Source: Bdellovibrionales bacterium GWB1_55_8
GTDB lineage: Bacteria > Bdellovibrionota > UBA1018
Length of the DNA stretch: 51,339 nt
Assembly (NCBI GenBank): GCA_001769835.1
Contig: MEPR01000021.1
Location: 70,541-121,879 of the forward strand
Direction: 5' to 3'
Shown here: positions 18,926 to 27,393 of the stretch, piece after piece
Position numbering within the stretch: position 1 is the first letter of the stretch
Layout of the letters: every line of letters begins with the position of its first letter
Position numbers and translations under genes: made by a program
The notes under the pieces: model-generated
Database searches by the model: none
What the model was told of the DNA's origin: nothing
The model's input: only the letters and a program-made list of their open reading frames with translations

Positions 18926-18958
18926 AAAAAAAAACGCCGGAGTTGCCCCCGGCGTTTT
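18926..18958 (-). terminator. Rho-independent terminator after rpsG
   Basis: On the minus strand ACGCCGG pairs with CCGGCGT around an eight-base loop and is followed by nine T residues. It lies about 50 bases past the rpsG stop and before fusA. The A-rich left flank pairs with the U-tract and might allow weak function in the other direction, but no plus-strand gene reads into it. Confidence 0.9.
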
Positions 18959-19005
18959 CAAGTCTTTGATGCAGCCCTAGACCAAAAGGCGCGGGCAGCT
19001 TTTTT

Positions 19006-19476
19006 TTACCAGCGATAATGAGCAAAAGCCTTATTGGCTTCAGCCATCTTGTGCACGTCTTCGCGCTTCTTCATCGCACCGCCACGGCCGTTGGATGCTT
19101 CGATGAACTCAGCGGCAAGGCGCTCTGCCATCGAATGCTCAGGGCGGCCGCGAGCAGCATCAATGATCCAGCGCGAAGCCAGTGACTGGCGACGAGCCGG
19201 TTTCACTTCGATCGGAACCTGATAGGTGGCGCCACCGACGCGGCGGGATTTCACTTCGAGGATCGGCTTTACGTTTTCCAGGCCCTTTTTGAATACTTTC
19301 AGGCCTTCTTCACCGGTTCGATCCTGGATATTGTCCACGCAGCCGTAAAAGATCGACTCAGCCGTGGAGCGCTTTCCCGCTTCCATGATGGAGTTGATGA
19401 ATTTCGCTACGACCGTATCGTTGAATTTAGGATCCGGCAGAATCTCACGTTTACGAATAAATTTCTTACGACCCAT
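19006..19476 (-). CDS. rpsG: 30S ribosomal protein uS7
   Basis: Primary 16S-binding protein of the 30S head, near the E site. The 156 residues are standard: [39 protein letters not shown] and the terminal AHYRW. GAGG lies about ten bases before the ATG. It follows rpsL by 21 nt and is followed by a terminator. Confidence 0.98.
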   Translation of the reverse strand: MGRKKFIRKREILPDPKFNDTVVAKFINSIMEAGKRSTAESIFYGCVDNIQDRTGEEGLKVFKKGLENVKPILEVKSRRVGGATYQVPIEVKPARRQSLASRWIIDAARGRPEHSMAERLAAEFIEASNGRGGAMKKREDVHKMAEANKAFAHYRW

Positions 19477-19497
19477 TTGGCATCATCCTCAAACTAA

Positions 19498-19884
19498 TTA
19501 TTTGGCGGCTGGAGCGCTGGAGCGCTTTGCACCGTACTTGGAGCGGCTCTGTTTGCGGTTAGCAACACCCTGTGCGTCGAGCGTGCCGCGGACAGTGTGG
19601 TAACGAACACCGGGAAGATCTTTCACACGGCCTCCGCGAATCAGCACAATCGAGTGCTCCTGCAGGTTATGGCCGATGCCCGGGATGTAGGAAGTGACTT
19701 CATACCCGTTGGTCAGGCGAACACGGCAGACCTTGCGGAGAGCGGAATTCGGTTTCTTCGGAGTCGTGGTGTAAACGCGGGTACAGACTCCGCGACGCTG
19801 GGGGCAGCTTTGAAGCGCGGGCGATTTCGTCTTCCACTGCTTGTTGCTCCGGCCCCTGCGAATGAGCTGGTTAATGGTGGGCAT
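19498..19884 (-). CDS. rpsL: 30S ribosomal protein uS12
   Basis: Decoding-center protein. The 128 residues include [11 protein letters not shown], the [20 protein letters not shown] segment, and [16 protein letters not shown]; Lys residues of these loops are the sites of streptomycin resistance in other bacteria. AAAGGA upstream acts as the ribosome site. It opens the rpsL-rpsG unit, downstream of lon. Confidence 0.98.
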   Translation of the reverse strand: MPTINQLIRRGRSNKQWKTKSPALQSCPQRRGVCTRVYTTTPKKPNSALRKVCRVRLTNGYEVTSYIPGIGHNLQEHSIVLIRGGRVKDLPGVRYHTVRGTLDAQGVANRKQSRSKYGAKRSSAPAAK

Positions 19885-19910
19885 GAACTGCTTTTCCTTT
19901 CATCTCTATC

Positions 19911-19935
19911 AATTCAGATATCAATTTCAGATATC
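19911..19935. repeat. Tandem GATATC-containing repeats before rpsL
   Basis: Read on the minus strand, GATATCTGAAATT is followed at once by GATATCTGAATT and then a partial GATAGAG. Each unit holds the palindrome GATATC. The units lie 27-51 bases before the rpsL start, where promoter or operator elements would be, so they could be part of the rpsL promoter or a regulator site. No recognised regulator. Confidence 0.4.
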
Positions 19936-19964
19936 ATTCAAACAAAACGGCAAAACTAACAAAC

Positions 19965-20055
19965 AAAAACGTGCTCCCTCGCGTTTACGTGAAATGCCGG
20001 GCGCGGTGACGCGGCCGAATGACACACTTTTCACGTTTGAGCGCGAAGGAGCACG
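19965..20055 (-). terminator. Long stem-loop terminator after lon
   Basis: Between lon and rpsL the minus strand can form a long imperfect stem. CGTGCTCC pairs with GGAGCACG, followed by one mismatch and TCGCG/CGCGA, a short internal loop and ACGTGAAA/TTTTCACGT-type pairing. The loop is about 35 bases. The stem is followed by TTTTTG on the minus strand, supporting termination of lon transcription. A-tracts on both sides make some bidirectional function possible. Confidence 0.7.
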
Positions 20056-20086
20056 AAAATAGACGACAGTTATCCTAGGGTCAAGC

Positions 20087-22558
20087 TTAATGTTTTACCG
20101 TACGCGGCGTTTCCTTCGGAGATTCCGCGATAACTGCTGCCGGCAAGGGAACAACGTCCTCTGCTTTCACCGCAAGGAACTCGTCCGGACGCTCAAGCTC
20201 AAGCGCAAGCCTTAGAACTTGATCCGCATTTTCGACCGGAATGATGTCGACCCCGGAGGTAATTTCCTTCGGAATCTTCTTCAAATCCGGCAAGTTGCCC
20301 TTGGGTATCAGGACAGTCTTGATGTTGCCTATCTTTGCAGCAAGCAGCTTTTCTTTCAGGCCACCGATCGGCAAAACCCTGCCACGGAGCGTTATTTCTC
20401 CCGTCATGGCAACTTCACGCTTCACCGGTATTCTACAAAGAGCACTGGTGATAGCCGTCGCCATCGTGATGCCGGCGGATGGACCATCCTTGGGCACTGC
20501 CCCTTCTGGCACATGCAGGTGGATATCAATGGACTGGTAGAAGTCCTTATCGAGACCCAATGCCTGCGCCCGTGAGCGTACATAGCTCATCGCGGTCGCA
20601 GCTGACTCCTGCATCACCTCTCCGAGCTTACCTGTGATCTTCACGCCACCCTTTCCGGGAACGACGCTGACCTCGATCTGAAGCATGTCACCGCCAGCGT
20701 CAGTGTACGCCAGGCCGTTCGTGAGACCGATCTCCGCTTTCTCCTCCGCTTTGCTGACCGTGTACTTCGGAGGCCCGAGCAATTCCTCGAGGTCCGCCTC
20801 AGTGATCTTCACGGTAGCCACCTTTGCCTTAGCCTTGCCTTTGGCTTCCGCCGCTGCCCTGAGTTCCACGATCTTTCTCGCGGATTTCCGGCAAACCGTC
20901 GCCACGGTTCGCTCAAGGTTCCGAACTCCGGCCTCACGCGTATAAAACCGGATGATCCCGGAAACCGCGTCGTCCGTGATTTCGAGGTCGCCTTCCTTCA
21001 GCCCATGGGCTTCCATCTGCTTCGTGATGAGGTAGCGCTTCACGATATTGAACTTCTCGATTTCCGTGTAACCGGAGATCGTGATGACCTCCATACGGTC
21101 GAGGAGCGGCTTCGGAATACTGTGAAGTGAATTCGCCGTGAGGACGAACATGACCTTTGAGGTGTCGTAGTCCACCTCAAGATAATGGTCACCGAAGCTC
21201 ACGTTCTGCTCAGGATCAAGAACCTCAAGAAGCGCCGATGAAGGATCTCCGCGGAAATCCATGCTCATCTTGTCCACCTCATCCAAGAGGAAGACGGGAT
21301 TCGAGGAACCCGCCTTTTTCAAGGACTGGATGATCTTTCCCGGCAATGCGCCGACGTAAGTGCGACGATGGCCGCGGATTTCGGCTTCATCACGCACGCC
21401 GCCCAGCGAGCAGCGAACGAACTTCTTATTCAGCGACCGAGCAATGGATTTCGCAAGCGAGGTTTTACCGACGCCGGGAGGACCAGCGAAACAAAGTATC
21501 TGCCCCTTCGTGTTATCGGTGAGAACACGAACCGCGAGGTATTCAAGAATACGTTCTTTCACCTCTTCAAGTCCGTAATGATCCTCCTCGAGCACGTCTT
21601 CAGCGACTTTCAGGTCGTGACGATCGGTCGTGTACTCGTTCCACGGCAACGTCACGAGCCAGTCGATGTAATTGCGAACGACGGTTGCTTCCGCGGACAT
21701 CGGGGACATCATCTTGAGCTTCTTCAGCTCCTTGGTGGCCTTCTCTTTGGCCTCCTTCGACATGGCCTTCGAGCGGATCTGCTTTTCAATTGCCTGGATT
21801 TCAGCCTTGAACTCGTCTTTTTCACCGAGTTCCTTCTGAATCGCCTGCATCTGCTCGTTTAAGTAGTACTCCTTCTGGGAGCGCTCCATCTGCTTCTTCA
21901 CACGCGAGCGAATCCGTCGTTCGACCTGAAGGATTTCGATCTCACCCTGCATGAGCTGAAGGAGCTTCTCAAGGCGCTTGGAGGCGTCCTGAAGCTCCAG
22001 GATCTCCTGCTTGTCCTCAAGTTTCAGATTCAGGTGCGCGACGATCAAGTCGGCCAAACGTGCGGGCTCCTCGACCGTGTTCACGCTCATCAGCATCTCC
22101 GGAGGGATCCGCTTATTGAGCTTCACATAATTTTCAAAGGTCGCCTTGAGCGAACGAACCATTGCCTCGAGCTCGATACCGGTCGTGCCGAGATCCGGAA
22201 TCTCCTCGACGTCCGCTTCGATCATACGATCGGTTTCCCGGTAACCGGTGATCCGCGCGCGACGCTTTCCCTCGATCAGAACCTTCACAGTGTTGTCAGG
22301 AAGCCGCAGGATCTGAAGAATGGTTCCAAGCGTGCCGACCTCGAAAATATCCTCGTGTCCGGGGCTCACGGTAGTCGCTTGGCGCTGAGCAACCAGGAAT
22401 AAATCGAGCTTCTTGTTAACGCACTCTTCAAGCGCGTTGATGGATTTCTCGCGTCCCACGAACAACGGAACTACCATGTGCGGGAAAATGATCACATCCC
22501 TGAGTGGGAGAAGAGGAACAGTCATCTTGGCTGGCTTCTTCGAGCTTGTTGCACCCAT
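20087..22558 (-). CDS. lon: ATP-dependent protease Lon
   Basis: Cytoplasmic AAA+ protease that degrades misfolded and regulatory proteins. I take the ATG with AAGGAGG nine bases upstream as the start, giving 823 residues; an upstream TTG-opened extension of 19 residues lacks such support. The N-terminal LON domain begins at [20 protein letters not shown] coiled-coil stretch precedes the AAA+ module. Walker A is at 359-366 (GPPGVGKT) and Walker B at 422-430 (VFLLDEVDK). The protease domain has the Ser694 (DGPSAG) and Lys737 dyad spaced 43 residues apart, as in E. coli. It lies downstream of clpP-clpX. Confidence 0.97.
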   Translation of the reverse strand: MGATSSKKPAKMTVPLLPLRDVIIFPHMVVPLFVGREKSINALEECVNKKLDLFLVAQRQATTVSPGHEDIFEVGTLGTILQILRLPDNTVKVLIEGKRRARITGYRETDRMIEADVEEIPDLGTTGIELEAMVRSLKATFENYVKLNKRIPPEMLMSVNTVEEPARLADLIVAHLNLKLEDKQEILELQDASKRLEKLLQLMQGEIEILQVERRIRSRVKKQMERSQKEYYLNEQMQAIQKELGEKDEFKAEIQAIEKQIRSKAMSKEAKEKATKELKKLKMMSPMSAEATVVRNYIDWLVTLPWNEYTTDRHDLKVAEDVLEEDHYGLEEVKERILEYLAVRVLTDNTKGQILCFAGPPGVGKTSLAKSIARSLNKKFVRCSLGGVRDEAEIRGHRRTYVGALPGKIIQSLKKAGSSNPVFLLDEVDKMSMDFRGDPSSALLEVLDPEQNVSFGDHYLEVDYDTSKVMFVLTANSLHSIPKPLLDRMEVITISGYTEIEKFNIVKRYLITKQMEAHGLKEGDLEITDDAVSGIIRFYTREAGVRNLERTVATVCRKSARKIVELRAAAEAKGKAKAKVATVKITEADLEELLGPPKYTVSKAEEKAEIGLTNGLAYTDAGGDMLQIEVSVVPGKGGVKITGKLGEVMQESAATAMSYVRSRAQALGLDKDFYQSIDIHLHVPEGAVPKDGPSAGITMATAITSALCRIPVKREVAMTGEITLRGRVLPIGGLKEKLLAAKIGNIKTVLIPKGNLPDLKKIPKEITSGVDIIPVENADQVLRLALELERPDEFLAVKAEDVVPLPAAVIAESPKETPRTVKH

Positions 22559-22586
22559 ATCCGCGCGCCTCCTTGGCTTAGATTTC

Positions 22587-22605
22587 GGGAGTCTCGTTGA
22601 CTCCC
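22587..22605 (-). promoter_or_regulatory. Hairpin in the lon leader
   Basis: A perfect seven-pair inverted repeat, GGGAGTC-N5-GACTCCC, ends 28 bases upstream of the lon ATG and close to the AAGGAGG ribosome site. It could be a 5'-UTR stem or a dyad operator. It does not match CIRCE (TTAGCACTC-N9-GAGTGCTAA). Confidence 0.4.
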
Positions 22606-22781
22606 CTCTCCTCAATCATACCCATAGTGCGAGTGCAAACTCCAGACACCGTCGGTAGATCGAAAAAAAAACCTGGGGAAAATATCATGCCCACGAGTGG
22701 CCCGCTTGAGCTCGCAATAGGGCCTTCGACGGCAGACTGACTGCCACGATTCTGGCGAAGTGGGGCCTATTCAGGACCAGT

Positions 22782-24101
22782 TCAGGCGATCTCGGCCTTT
22801 TCAGTACCGGCGGCGGCCGCTGTGCGAGCCGCTTCGGTCCCGTCTGAAAGCACCATCACAGGTCGCTCACCGTTCATGATGACCGCTTTGGTGACAATGC
22901 ATTTCTTGACGTTCGTTTTCGCGGGCAGCTCGTACATGACTTCAAGCATTGCCTGCTCAAGAATCGCGCGAAGACCGCGGGCGCCCGTATTCCTCTTGAT
23001 CGCTTCCTTCGCGACGGCTTCGAGTGCGTCCGATTCAAACTCGAGCCCGACACCATCGTATTCGAACAGCTTGGTGTACTGCTTGGTAAGAGCGTTTCTG
23101 GGTTTCGTGAGAATTTCGATCAAGGCCTTTTCATCAAGCTCTTCAAGCGTCGCGATAATGGGAAGACGTCCGATGAACTCCGGAATCAAGCCGAACTTGA
23201 TAAGATCCTCGGGCTCGACCTGCGCGATCGTCATCGAGTAATTCTCTTCCTTCTTCGAGGTGATCGTCGCCTGAAGACCGAGGCTCCGCTTCCCTTTTCT
23301 CATCGAGACGATTTTATCCAGCCCGACGAACGCGCCACCACAGATAAAGAGAATATTCGAGGTATCCACCTGAACGAATTCCTGCTGTGGATGCTTGCGC
23401 CCGCCCTTGGGAGGAACATTGGCAATCGTTCCTTCGATGATCTTCAACAAAGCCTGCTGAACACCCTCACCGCTCACGTCACGCGTGATCGACGGATTTT
23501 CACTCTTGCGCGAAATCTTGTCGACCTCATCTATATACACGATCCCTTTTTGCGCGCGTTCGACATTATTATCGCAGCTCTGGAGCAGATTCAGAATGAT
23601 GTTTTCAACGTCTTCACCGACATAACCTGCTTCGGTAAGCGTCGTGGCATCCGCCATCGCGAACGGAACATTGAGGACTTTCGCAAGAGTCTGCGCAAGC
23701 AGCGTCTTGCCCGAGCCCGTGGGCCCGATCAGCATGATGTTGCTCTTCGACAACTCCACGTGATCCTGCTTCTCGCGACCGGTCTTCCGCTCGCCAGTGT
23801 GCTGAATCCGCTTGTAATGGTTGTAGACCGCGACGGAAAGCACTCGCTTCGCGCGATCCTGGCCGATGACGTACTGATCAAGGGTCGACTTGATCTCGGC
23901 AGGCTTTGGGATGGCCTGCGAAGAACGTGCAGGAGTTTCCTTCTGTCCTTCTTCCGCAATGATGTCGTTACACAGCTCGATGCACTCGTCGCAAATGTAA
24001 ACGGTGGGACCGGCGATGAGCTTCTTCACCTCACGCTGATTTTTCCCACAAAAGGAGCAGCAAAGATTCCCGAATCCATCCCCGTACTTTCTTCCGTCCA
24101 T
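22782..24101 (-). CDS. clpX: ATP-dependent Clp protease ATPase subunit ClpX
   Basis: Hexameric AAA+ unfoldase that recognises substrates and feeds them to ClpP. The zinc-binding domain has Cys15, Cys18, Cys37 and Cys40. Walker A is at 126-133 (GPTGSGKT), the pore loop GYVGED at 159-164, and the sensor and ClpP-binding regions follow. I use the second ATG (MDGRKYG, 439 residues) because AAGGA is five bases before it; the first ATG overlaps that site. An Ala/Glu-rich tail ends the protein. It follows clpP by about 65 bases. The 223-base gap to lon contains small hairpins and a T9 run but no gene. Confidence 0.97.
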   Translation of the reverse strand: MDGRKYGDGFGNLCCSFCGKNQREVKKLIAGPTVYICDECIELCNDIIAEEGQKETPARSSQAIPKPAEIKSTLDQYVIGQDRAKRVLSVAVYNHYKRIQHTGERKTGREKQDHVELSKSNIMLIGPTGSGKTLLAQTLAKVLNVPFAMADATTLTEAGYVGEDVENIILNLLQSCDNNVERAQKGIVYIDEVDKISRKSENPSITRDVSGEGVQQALLKIIEGTIANVPPKGGRKHPQQEFVQVDTSNILFICGGAFVGLDKIVSMRKGKRSLGLQATITSKKEENYSMTIAQVEPEDLIKFGLIPEFIGRLPIIATLEELDEKALIEILTKPRNALTKQYTKLFEYDGVGLEFESDALEAVAKEAIKRNTGARGLRAILEQAMLEVMYELPAKTNVKKCIVTKAVIMNGERPVMVLSDGTEAARTAAAAGTEKAEIA

Positions 24102-24166
24102 AGTCATCCTTCTAAATCTCTCTTCTCTGTTCAGTAACGCATTAAATAGAATCTATTCAACCCTAA

Positions 24167-24853
24167 TTAAGTACTCACTCGCTTCTCGACCACCTTGTCG
24201 ATCAGCCCATACTCGACCGCTTCCTTCGCTGAAAGGTAATTGTCGCGATCCGTATCTTTGATGATCTGATCCATTGTCCTGCCAGAATGATGCGAAAGGA
24301 TCTGGTTGAGGCGATCTTTCAAATAAAGAATCTCTTTAGCCTGAATTTCTATATCCGAAGCCTGACCACGCGCACCACCCAGCGGCTGGTGAATCATGAT
24401 GCGGCTATGCGGAAGGCTGTAACGTTTTCCCGCAGCTCCGGCCGCAAGCAAAAGAGCACCCATGCTCGCCGCCATTCCCAGACAGTAGGTGCTTACATCC
24501 GACTTGATGAACTGCATGACATCGTAGATGGCGAGACCGGCATAAACCGAGCCCCCTGGCGAGTTGATGTACAAGTGAATGTCCTTATCGGGATCAGACG
24601 ATTCCAGAAAGAACATCTGTGCCACGAGAAGATTCGCAACCGTATCGTTCACCTCGGTACCGAGGAACACGATGCGGTCCAGGAGAAGCCGCGAATAAAT
24701 ATCATATTGCCGCTCTCCCCTCGCAGTCTGTTCCACAACGATGGGATTCGGAATGTAGGCCGCGGGCCTTTGGAAAACACTCGGATCAAATCCGACGACA
24801 TCGGGCTGGATCAAGTTATCGGGAATTCTATTCAGGGATGATCGAATCAACAT
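24167..24853 (-). CDS. clpP: ATP-dependent Clp protease proteolytic subunit ClpP
   Basis: Serine peptidase that forms the double-heptamer chamber of ClpXP. The catalytic triad is Ser130 (GMAASMGA), His155 (MIHQP) and Asp204, with the family spacing of 25 and 49 residues. The 228 residues exceed the E. coli protein by about 20, mostly at the N-terminus, which may include a longer propeptide. GAGGAGG nine bases before the ATG supports the start. It is followed by clpX. The tig gene that often precedes clpP is absent. Confidence 0.97.
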   Translation of the reverse strand: MLIRSSLNRIPDNLIQPDVVGFDPSVFQRPAAYIPNPIVVEQTARGERQYDIYSRLLLDRIVFLGTEVNDTVANLLVAQMFFLESSDPDKDIHLYINSPGGSVYAGLAIYDVMQFIKSDVSTYCLGMAASMGALLLAAGAAGKRYSLPHSRIMIHQPLGGARGQASDIEIQAKEILYLKDRLNQILSHHSGRTMDQIIKDTDRDNYLSAKEAVEYGLIDKVVEKRVST

Positions 24854-24897
24854 AGATGAGTGCCTCCTCGGAGCCTAAACGAAAGTAATCTGCTCCC

Positions 24898-24903
24898 AGT
24901 ATA
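24898..24903 (-). promoter_or_regulatory. Candidate clpP -10 element
   Basis: TATACT (5/6 to consensus) lies about 45 bases before the clpP ATG on the minus strand. A matching -35 is not obvious (GAGCAA or GCAACA at 17-18 bases), so the sigma factor is uncertain. Confidence 0.35.
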
Positions 24904-25019
24904 CATGTCGAATTGAAATGTTGCTCCGGGCCAGGGTTTTTTTTTGAAGCGGCTGACGCGAGAAAGCGTCAAAAATACATCGCTGTTCGATTGATTCGAC
25001 TTGAAGGAGACCGACCGCG

Positions 25020-25277
25020 TTATTGCGCAGCATCCGGCTCTGGGGAGGTCAGCGCATCTTCATCAAAAATTTCATCGGGGGGCGGGGCCAGAGTTTCAAG
25101 ATACGCCAGCATCGCCGCGCGAAGACCTTCGAGCGTCAGCTCACCGGTACTCGTTCCGCTGAGCTCGAGAATGCGATCCAATTCATCATGAGCATCCCGT
25201 TCAGGCAAACCACTCAGGGATACAACAGCCTGAACAAGCTTTTCACCGTCCAGTTTCTCTGATTTGGAGACGTCCAT
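25020..25277 (-). CDS. Small acidic protein of unknown function
   Basis: An 85-residue acidic cytoplasmic protein. It has no signal peptide or membrane segment. Helical segments GEKLVQAVVSLSGLPERDAH and LTLEGLRAAMLAYLETL are followed by an acidic, Pro-rich tail. I do not recognise a family. The ATG is chosen because GGAGG lies five bases before it; a GTG four codons upstream is the alternative. It precedes clpP in the same direction by 166 bases and may be a separate unit, since clpP has its own candidate promoter. Confidence 0.7.
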   Translation of the reverse strand: MDVSKSEKLDGEKLVQAVVSLSGLPERDAHDELDRILELSGTSTGELTLEGLRAAMLAYLETLAPPPDEIFDEDALTSPEPDAAQ

Positions 25278-25376
25278 TTCTCCCTCCACGTGCTCAGTAT
25301 AGAAATGTATTTTCGGTATTCACAAGACTTAATTTTCTTCCAAACATAATAATGATGCAGCGGGGTTAGCAAGCCA

Positions 25377-26366
25377 CTATTGCGCTGCAACATCCGGCAC
25401 GGTACTCTCCTCCCCGCCTGTGCGCTCCGCGCGTCCACGAAACAGCGCAACCAAGGACCGGCCAAAAACCGCGGTCAAAATCAGCAAAGCCCCGAACGCC
25501 TGAACTGCGCTGAGGCGCTCGCCCAGCAGCAATGCACCGAGCAGTGAGCCAAAGACCGGCTGCACAAAAAGTGTAATCACCACCGCGGCAACCGGCGCGC
25601 GCTTCAACGCAGTCATCCAGTAAAGGTAACTCACCATGGTCCCGAGCGGCCCTAACCAAAGGACCGCGAAAAAACTGCTCCACGTGAACGAGGAGAATTG
25701 CGGAAGCGCCGCTCCAGCAAAGAACGCATTCGAGAGAGTCAACAGCAGCATTCCGATTCCAAGGGCGGACCCGAAAACCGGCATGGGCTCGTGCCGAATC
25801 ATCAGCTTCTTGCCGAGCACCGAATAGACAGCTTCTCCAGTGATCGATATCAGCAGGATCAGATTTCCAACTGTATGACCGCTCAGGTCCAGCGAGAGAA
25901 TTCGCGAGAGAGTGATATCCGCCAGCAGCGAAAAACCGAGAAGCGCGAATCCCAGTGCGATGAGTTGATGTGACCCCACCCGCTCGCGGAGCAGCATCCA
26001 TGCGAGCAAAATCGCGAGCATCGGCTCCATCGCGGTGATCAGGGCTCCATCCATCGCACGCGACACCTGCAGCCCCCCCATGTTAGCGAGGGGTGAGACG
26101 CAAAACGCAAAAAATCCGAGAACCGCGATCAAAAGCCAATCCTTAACCTTTGCAGGCATAGCGAAAGCGTGAGCGAATCGACCGCGAAACATAATGAACA
26201 CGAGATAGCTGCCGAACGCACTGCCGTAACGGAGCCAGGCAGCGTCCGGAGCGCTGAAGTCACGGAGCAGGAATTTGCTCAGGACCGGGTTCGCGGACCA
26301 GATCAAATTGCAAACCAGCAGCAATATCAGCGTGCGCAATTCCATCTTCCATGTGCTTAAGCGCAT
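25377..26366 (-). CDS. EamA-family (DMT superfamily) transporter
   Basis: A 329-residue inner-membrane protein with about ten hydrophobic segments arranged as two EamA repeats. The first half includes LLLVCNLIWSANPVLSKFLL and ALITAMEPMLAILLAWMLLRE. The second ends with VVITLFVQPVFGSLLGALLLGE, and both halves carry the typical P-x4-x(10)-LLGE type motif. Family members export amino acids or other metabolites; the substrate here cannot be told. The start is uncertain: no Shine-Dalgarno site fits the first ATG, and an ATG seven codons later is possible. It is divergent from the thioesterase gene, 49 bases away. Confidence 0.93.
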   Translation of the reverse strand: MRLSTWKMELRTLILLLVCNLIWSANPVLSKFLLRDFSAPDAAWLRYGSAFGSYLVFIMFRGRFAHAFAMPAKVKDWLLIAVLGFFAFCVSPLANMGGLQVSRAMDGALITAMEPMLAILLAWMLLRERVGSHQLIALGFALLGFSLLADITLSRILSLDLSGHTVGNLILLISITGEAVYSVLGKKLMIRHEPMPVFGSALGIGMLLLTLSNAFFAGAALPQFSSFTWSSFFAVLWLGPLGTMVSYLYWMTALKRAPVAAVVITLFVQPVFGSLLGALLLGERLSAVQAFGALLILTAVFGRSLVALFRGRAERTGGEESTVPDVAAQ

Positions 26367-26415
26367 TGGAGTTGGGGGTCAACGGCGTTATGCTCGGCCA
26401 AAGAGGATAGCTCCG

Positions 26416-26955
26416 ATGTCTAATGAATCTCCGAATGAAGCTCCGACTGTTTCTCGCGAACCCATCCCGGGCAAACGACCGTCCCAGTCGGCTGTGACGA
26501 TGACAGAACTCGTGCTTCCGCCCGATGCGAACACCCTCGGCACCGTTTTCGGCGGACGAGTAATGAGCTGGATTGATATTGCCGCCGCCATTGCAGCTGG
26601 CAAACACGCCAGAAAGGTTGTCGTAACCGCCTCCCTGGACGCCCTCCACTTCCTCGCACCGCTACGCGTGGGGGACGTTGTCCAGATTTGCGCCATGGTG
26701 AATTTCGCGTCACGCACCTCCATGGAAGTTGGGGTACGCGTGGAATCCGAGAATCTCGTCACGGGCGAGCGCAAACACACTGCCAGCGCCTATACGACGT
26801 TCGTGGCGATTGACGGCGCAGGAAGGCCCTCGCCGGTGCCGAAACTTTCGCCGGAAACCCCTGACGAAAAACGCCGCTATCGCGAGGCCGAGAAAAGGCG
26901 ACAGGCCCGAGTGGCCCTTGCGGCGGATCTCAAGAAAATGGAAGAAAAAGACTAG
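26416..26955 (+). CDS. Acyl-CoA thioesterase, hotdog fold
   Basis: Probably hydrolyses acyl-CoA to free acid and CoA in the cytoplasm. The 179 residues contain one YciA/BACH-like hotdog domain. ELVLPPDANTLGTVFGGRVM leads to SWIDIAAAIAA, with Asn39, Gly46-Gly47 and Asp54 in the positions of the family active site. Strands DALHFLAPLRVGDVV and SMEVGVRVE follow, then a charged helical tail rich in Lys, Arg and Glu. AAGAGG nine bases before this ATG supports it over an upstream frame opening that overlaps the divergent gene. Substrate chain length is unknown. Confidence 0.92.
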   Translation: MSNESPNEAPTVSREPIPGKRPSQSAVTMTELVLPPDANTLGTVFGGRVMSWIDIAAAIAAGKHARKVVVTASLDALHFLAPLRVGDVVQICAMVNFASRTSMEVGVRVESENLVTGERKHTASAYTTFVAIDGAGRPSPVPKLSPETPDEKRRYREAEKRRQARVALAADLKKMEEKD

Positions 26956-26956
26956 A

Positions 26957-27265
26957 TCAGTTCGAGATTGAACTCTGGATTCCTGACCAGAGATTGATGT
27001 CTCCGCCGGTCTGAAGTGCCTCACTGGTCACCTCACCGACCGTGGCGCGAACCGAAAGCCCCTCTCCATGCGCAGTTCCACCGCCTGACACGATCGCAAA
27101 TCCCGGCAACGGCATGACCATGATCTGGTTATCCGTCGAAATTGCGGAAGCCTTGGCCTTGCCTTGATTGATCAAGGTGACCTTGGCGCAGCCGGTAATG
27201 CCGCTCAGCGCAATAGCCAAGAAACCAAAGGGGAGCGCAAATCGCTTCACATACGTCCAGCTCAT
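26957..27265 (-). CDS. Small lipoprotein with a single TIG-type repeat
   Basis: A 102-residue precursor with signal peptide and lipobox SGITGC, lipidated at Cys26. The C-terminal half (AIVSGGGTAHGEGLSVRATV, then GEVTSEALQTGGDINLWSGI) resembles one copy of the short SGGG...TIGQ...SGG...GFW motif found singly or in tandem at the end of exported proteins in several phyla. Function unknown. No Shine-Dalgarno site is present. A near-consensus promoter ends 7 bases before the ATG, so the mRNA is probably leaderless. Its 3' end lies one base from the end of the thioesterase gene. Confidence 0.75.
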   Translation of the reverse strand: MSWTYVKRFALPFGFLAIALSGITGCAKVTLINQGKAKASAISTDNQIMVMPLPGFAIVSGGGTAHGEGLSVRATVGEVTSEALQTGGDINLWSGIQSSISN

Positions 27266-27272
27266 AGCAACA

Positions 27273-27301
27273 ATTATCCGACTAAAACACTTTTAAGTCA
27301 A
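27273..27301 (-). promoter_or_regulatory. Strong sigma-70-type promoter of the small lipoprotein gene
   Basis: TTGACT, a 17-base spacer and GATAAT, each 5/6 to consensus. The -10 ends exactly 7 bases before the ATG, which would put the transcription start at the start codon. Confidence 0.65.
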
Positions 27302-27358
27302 CTTTAAGAATTCCAGAATTCCCCTTTGAAATCAACGCAATTTAAAACCGGTTTAGGT

Positions 27359-27386
27359 TTGATTTGAATCTGAACGGCGCTAAACT
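27359..27386 (+). promoter_or_regulatory. Candidate promoter of the PD40 lipoprotein gene
   Basis: TTGATT, a 16-base spacer and TAAACT end 7 bases before the ATG, again implying a leaderless message. A perfect ten-base palindrome, AAACCGGTTT, at 27345-27354 sits just upstream and could be an operator. Confidence 0.45.
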
Positions 27387-27393
27387 ATTTACA

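Noticed and set aside
22559-22615. A 19-residue N-terminal extension of Lon from a TTG
   Set aside because: The internal ATG has a full AAGGAGG site nine bases upstream and fits the usual Lon N-terminus better.
22616-22781. T9 run and small hairpins between clpX and lon as a terminator
   Set aside because: The hairpins at 22699-22724 and 22731-22745 are 25 or more bases from the T-run and no stem abuts it, so termination cannot be supported.
24954-24980. GACGC-N6-GCGTC hairpin between clpP and the small acidic gene
   Set aside because: It is only five pairs and followed by A residues on the plus strand; on the minus strand the T-run precedes it. No terminator or known operator fits.
25366-26001. 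A 211-residue minus-strand frame overlapping the EamA gene
   Set aside because: It is a shifted frame within a clear ten-segment transporter and shows no domain.
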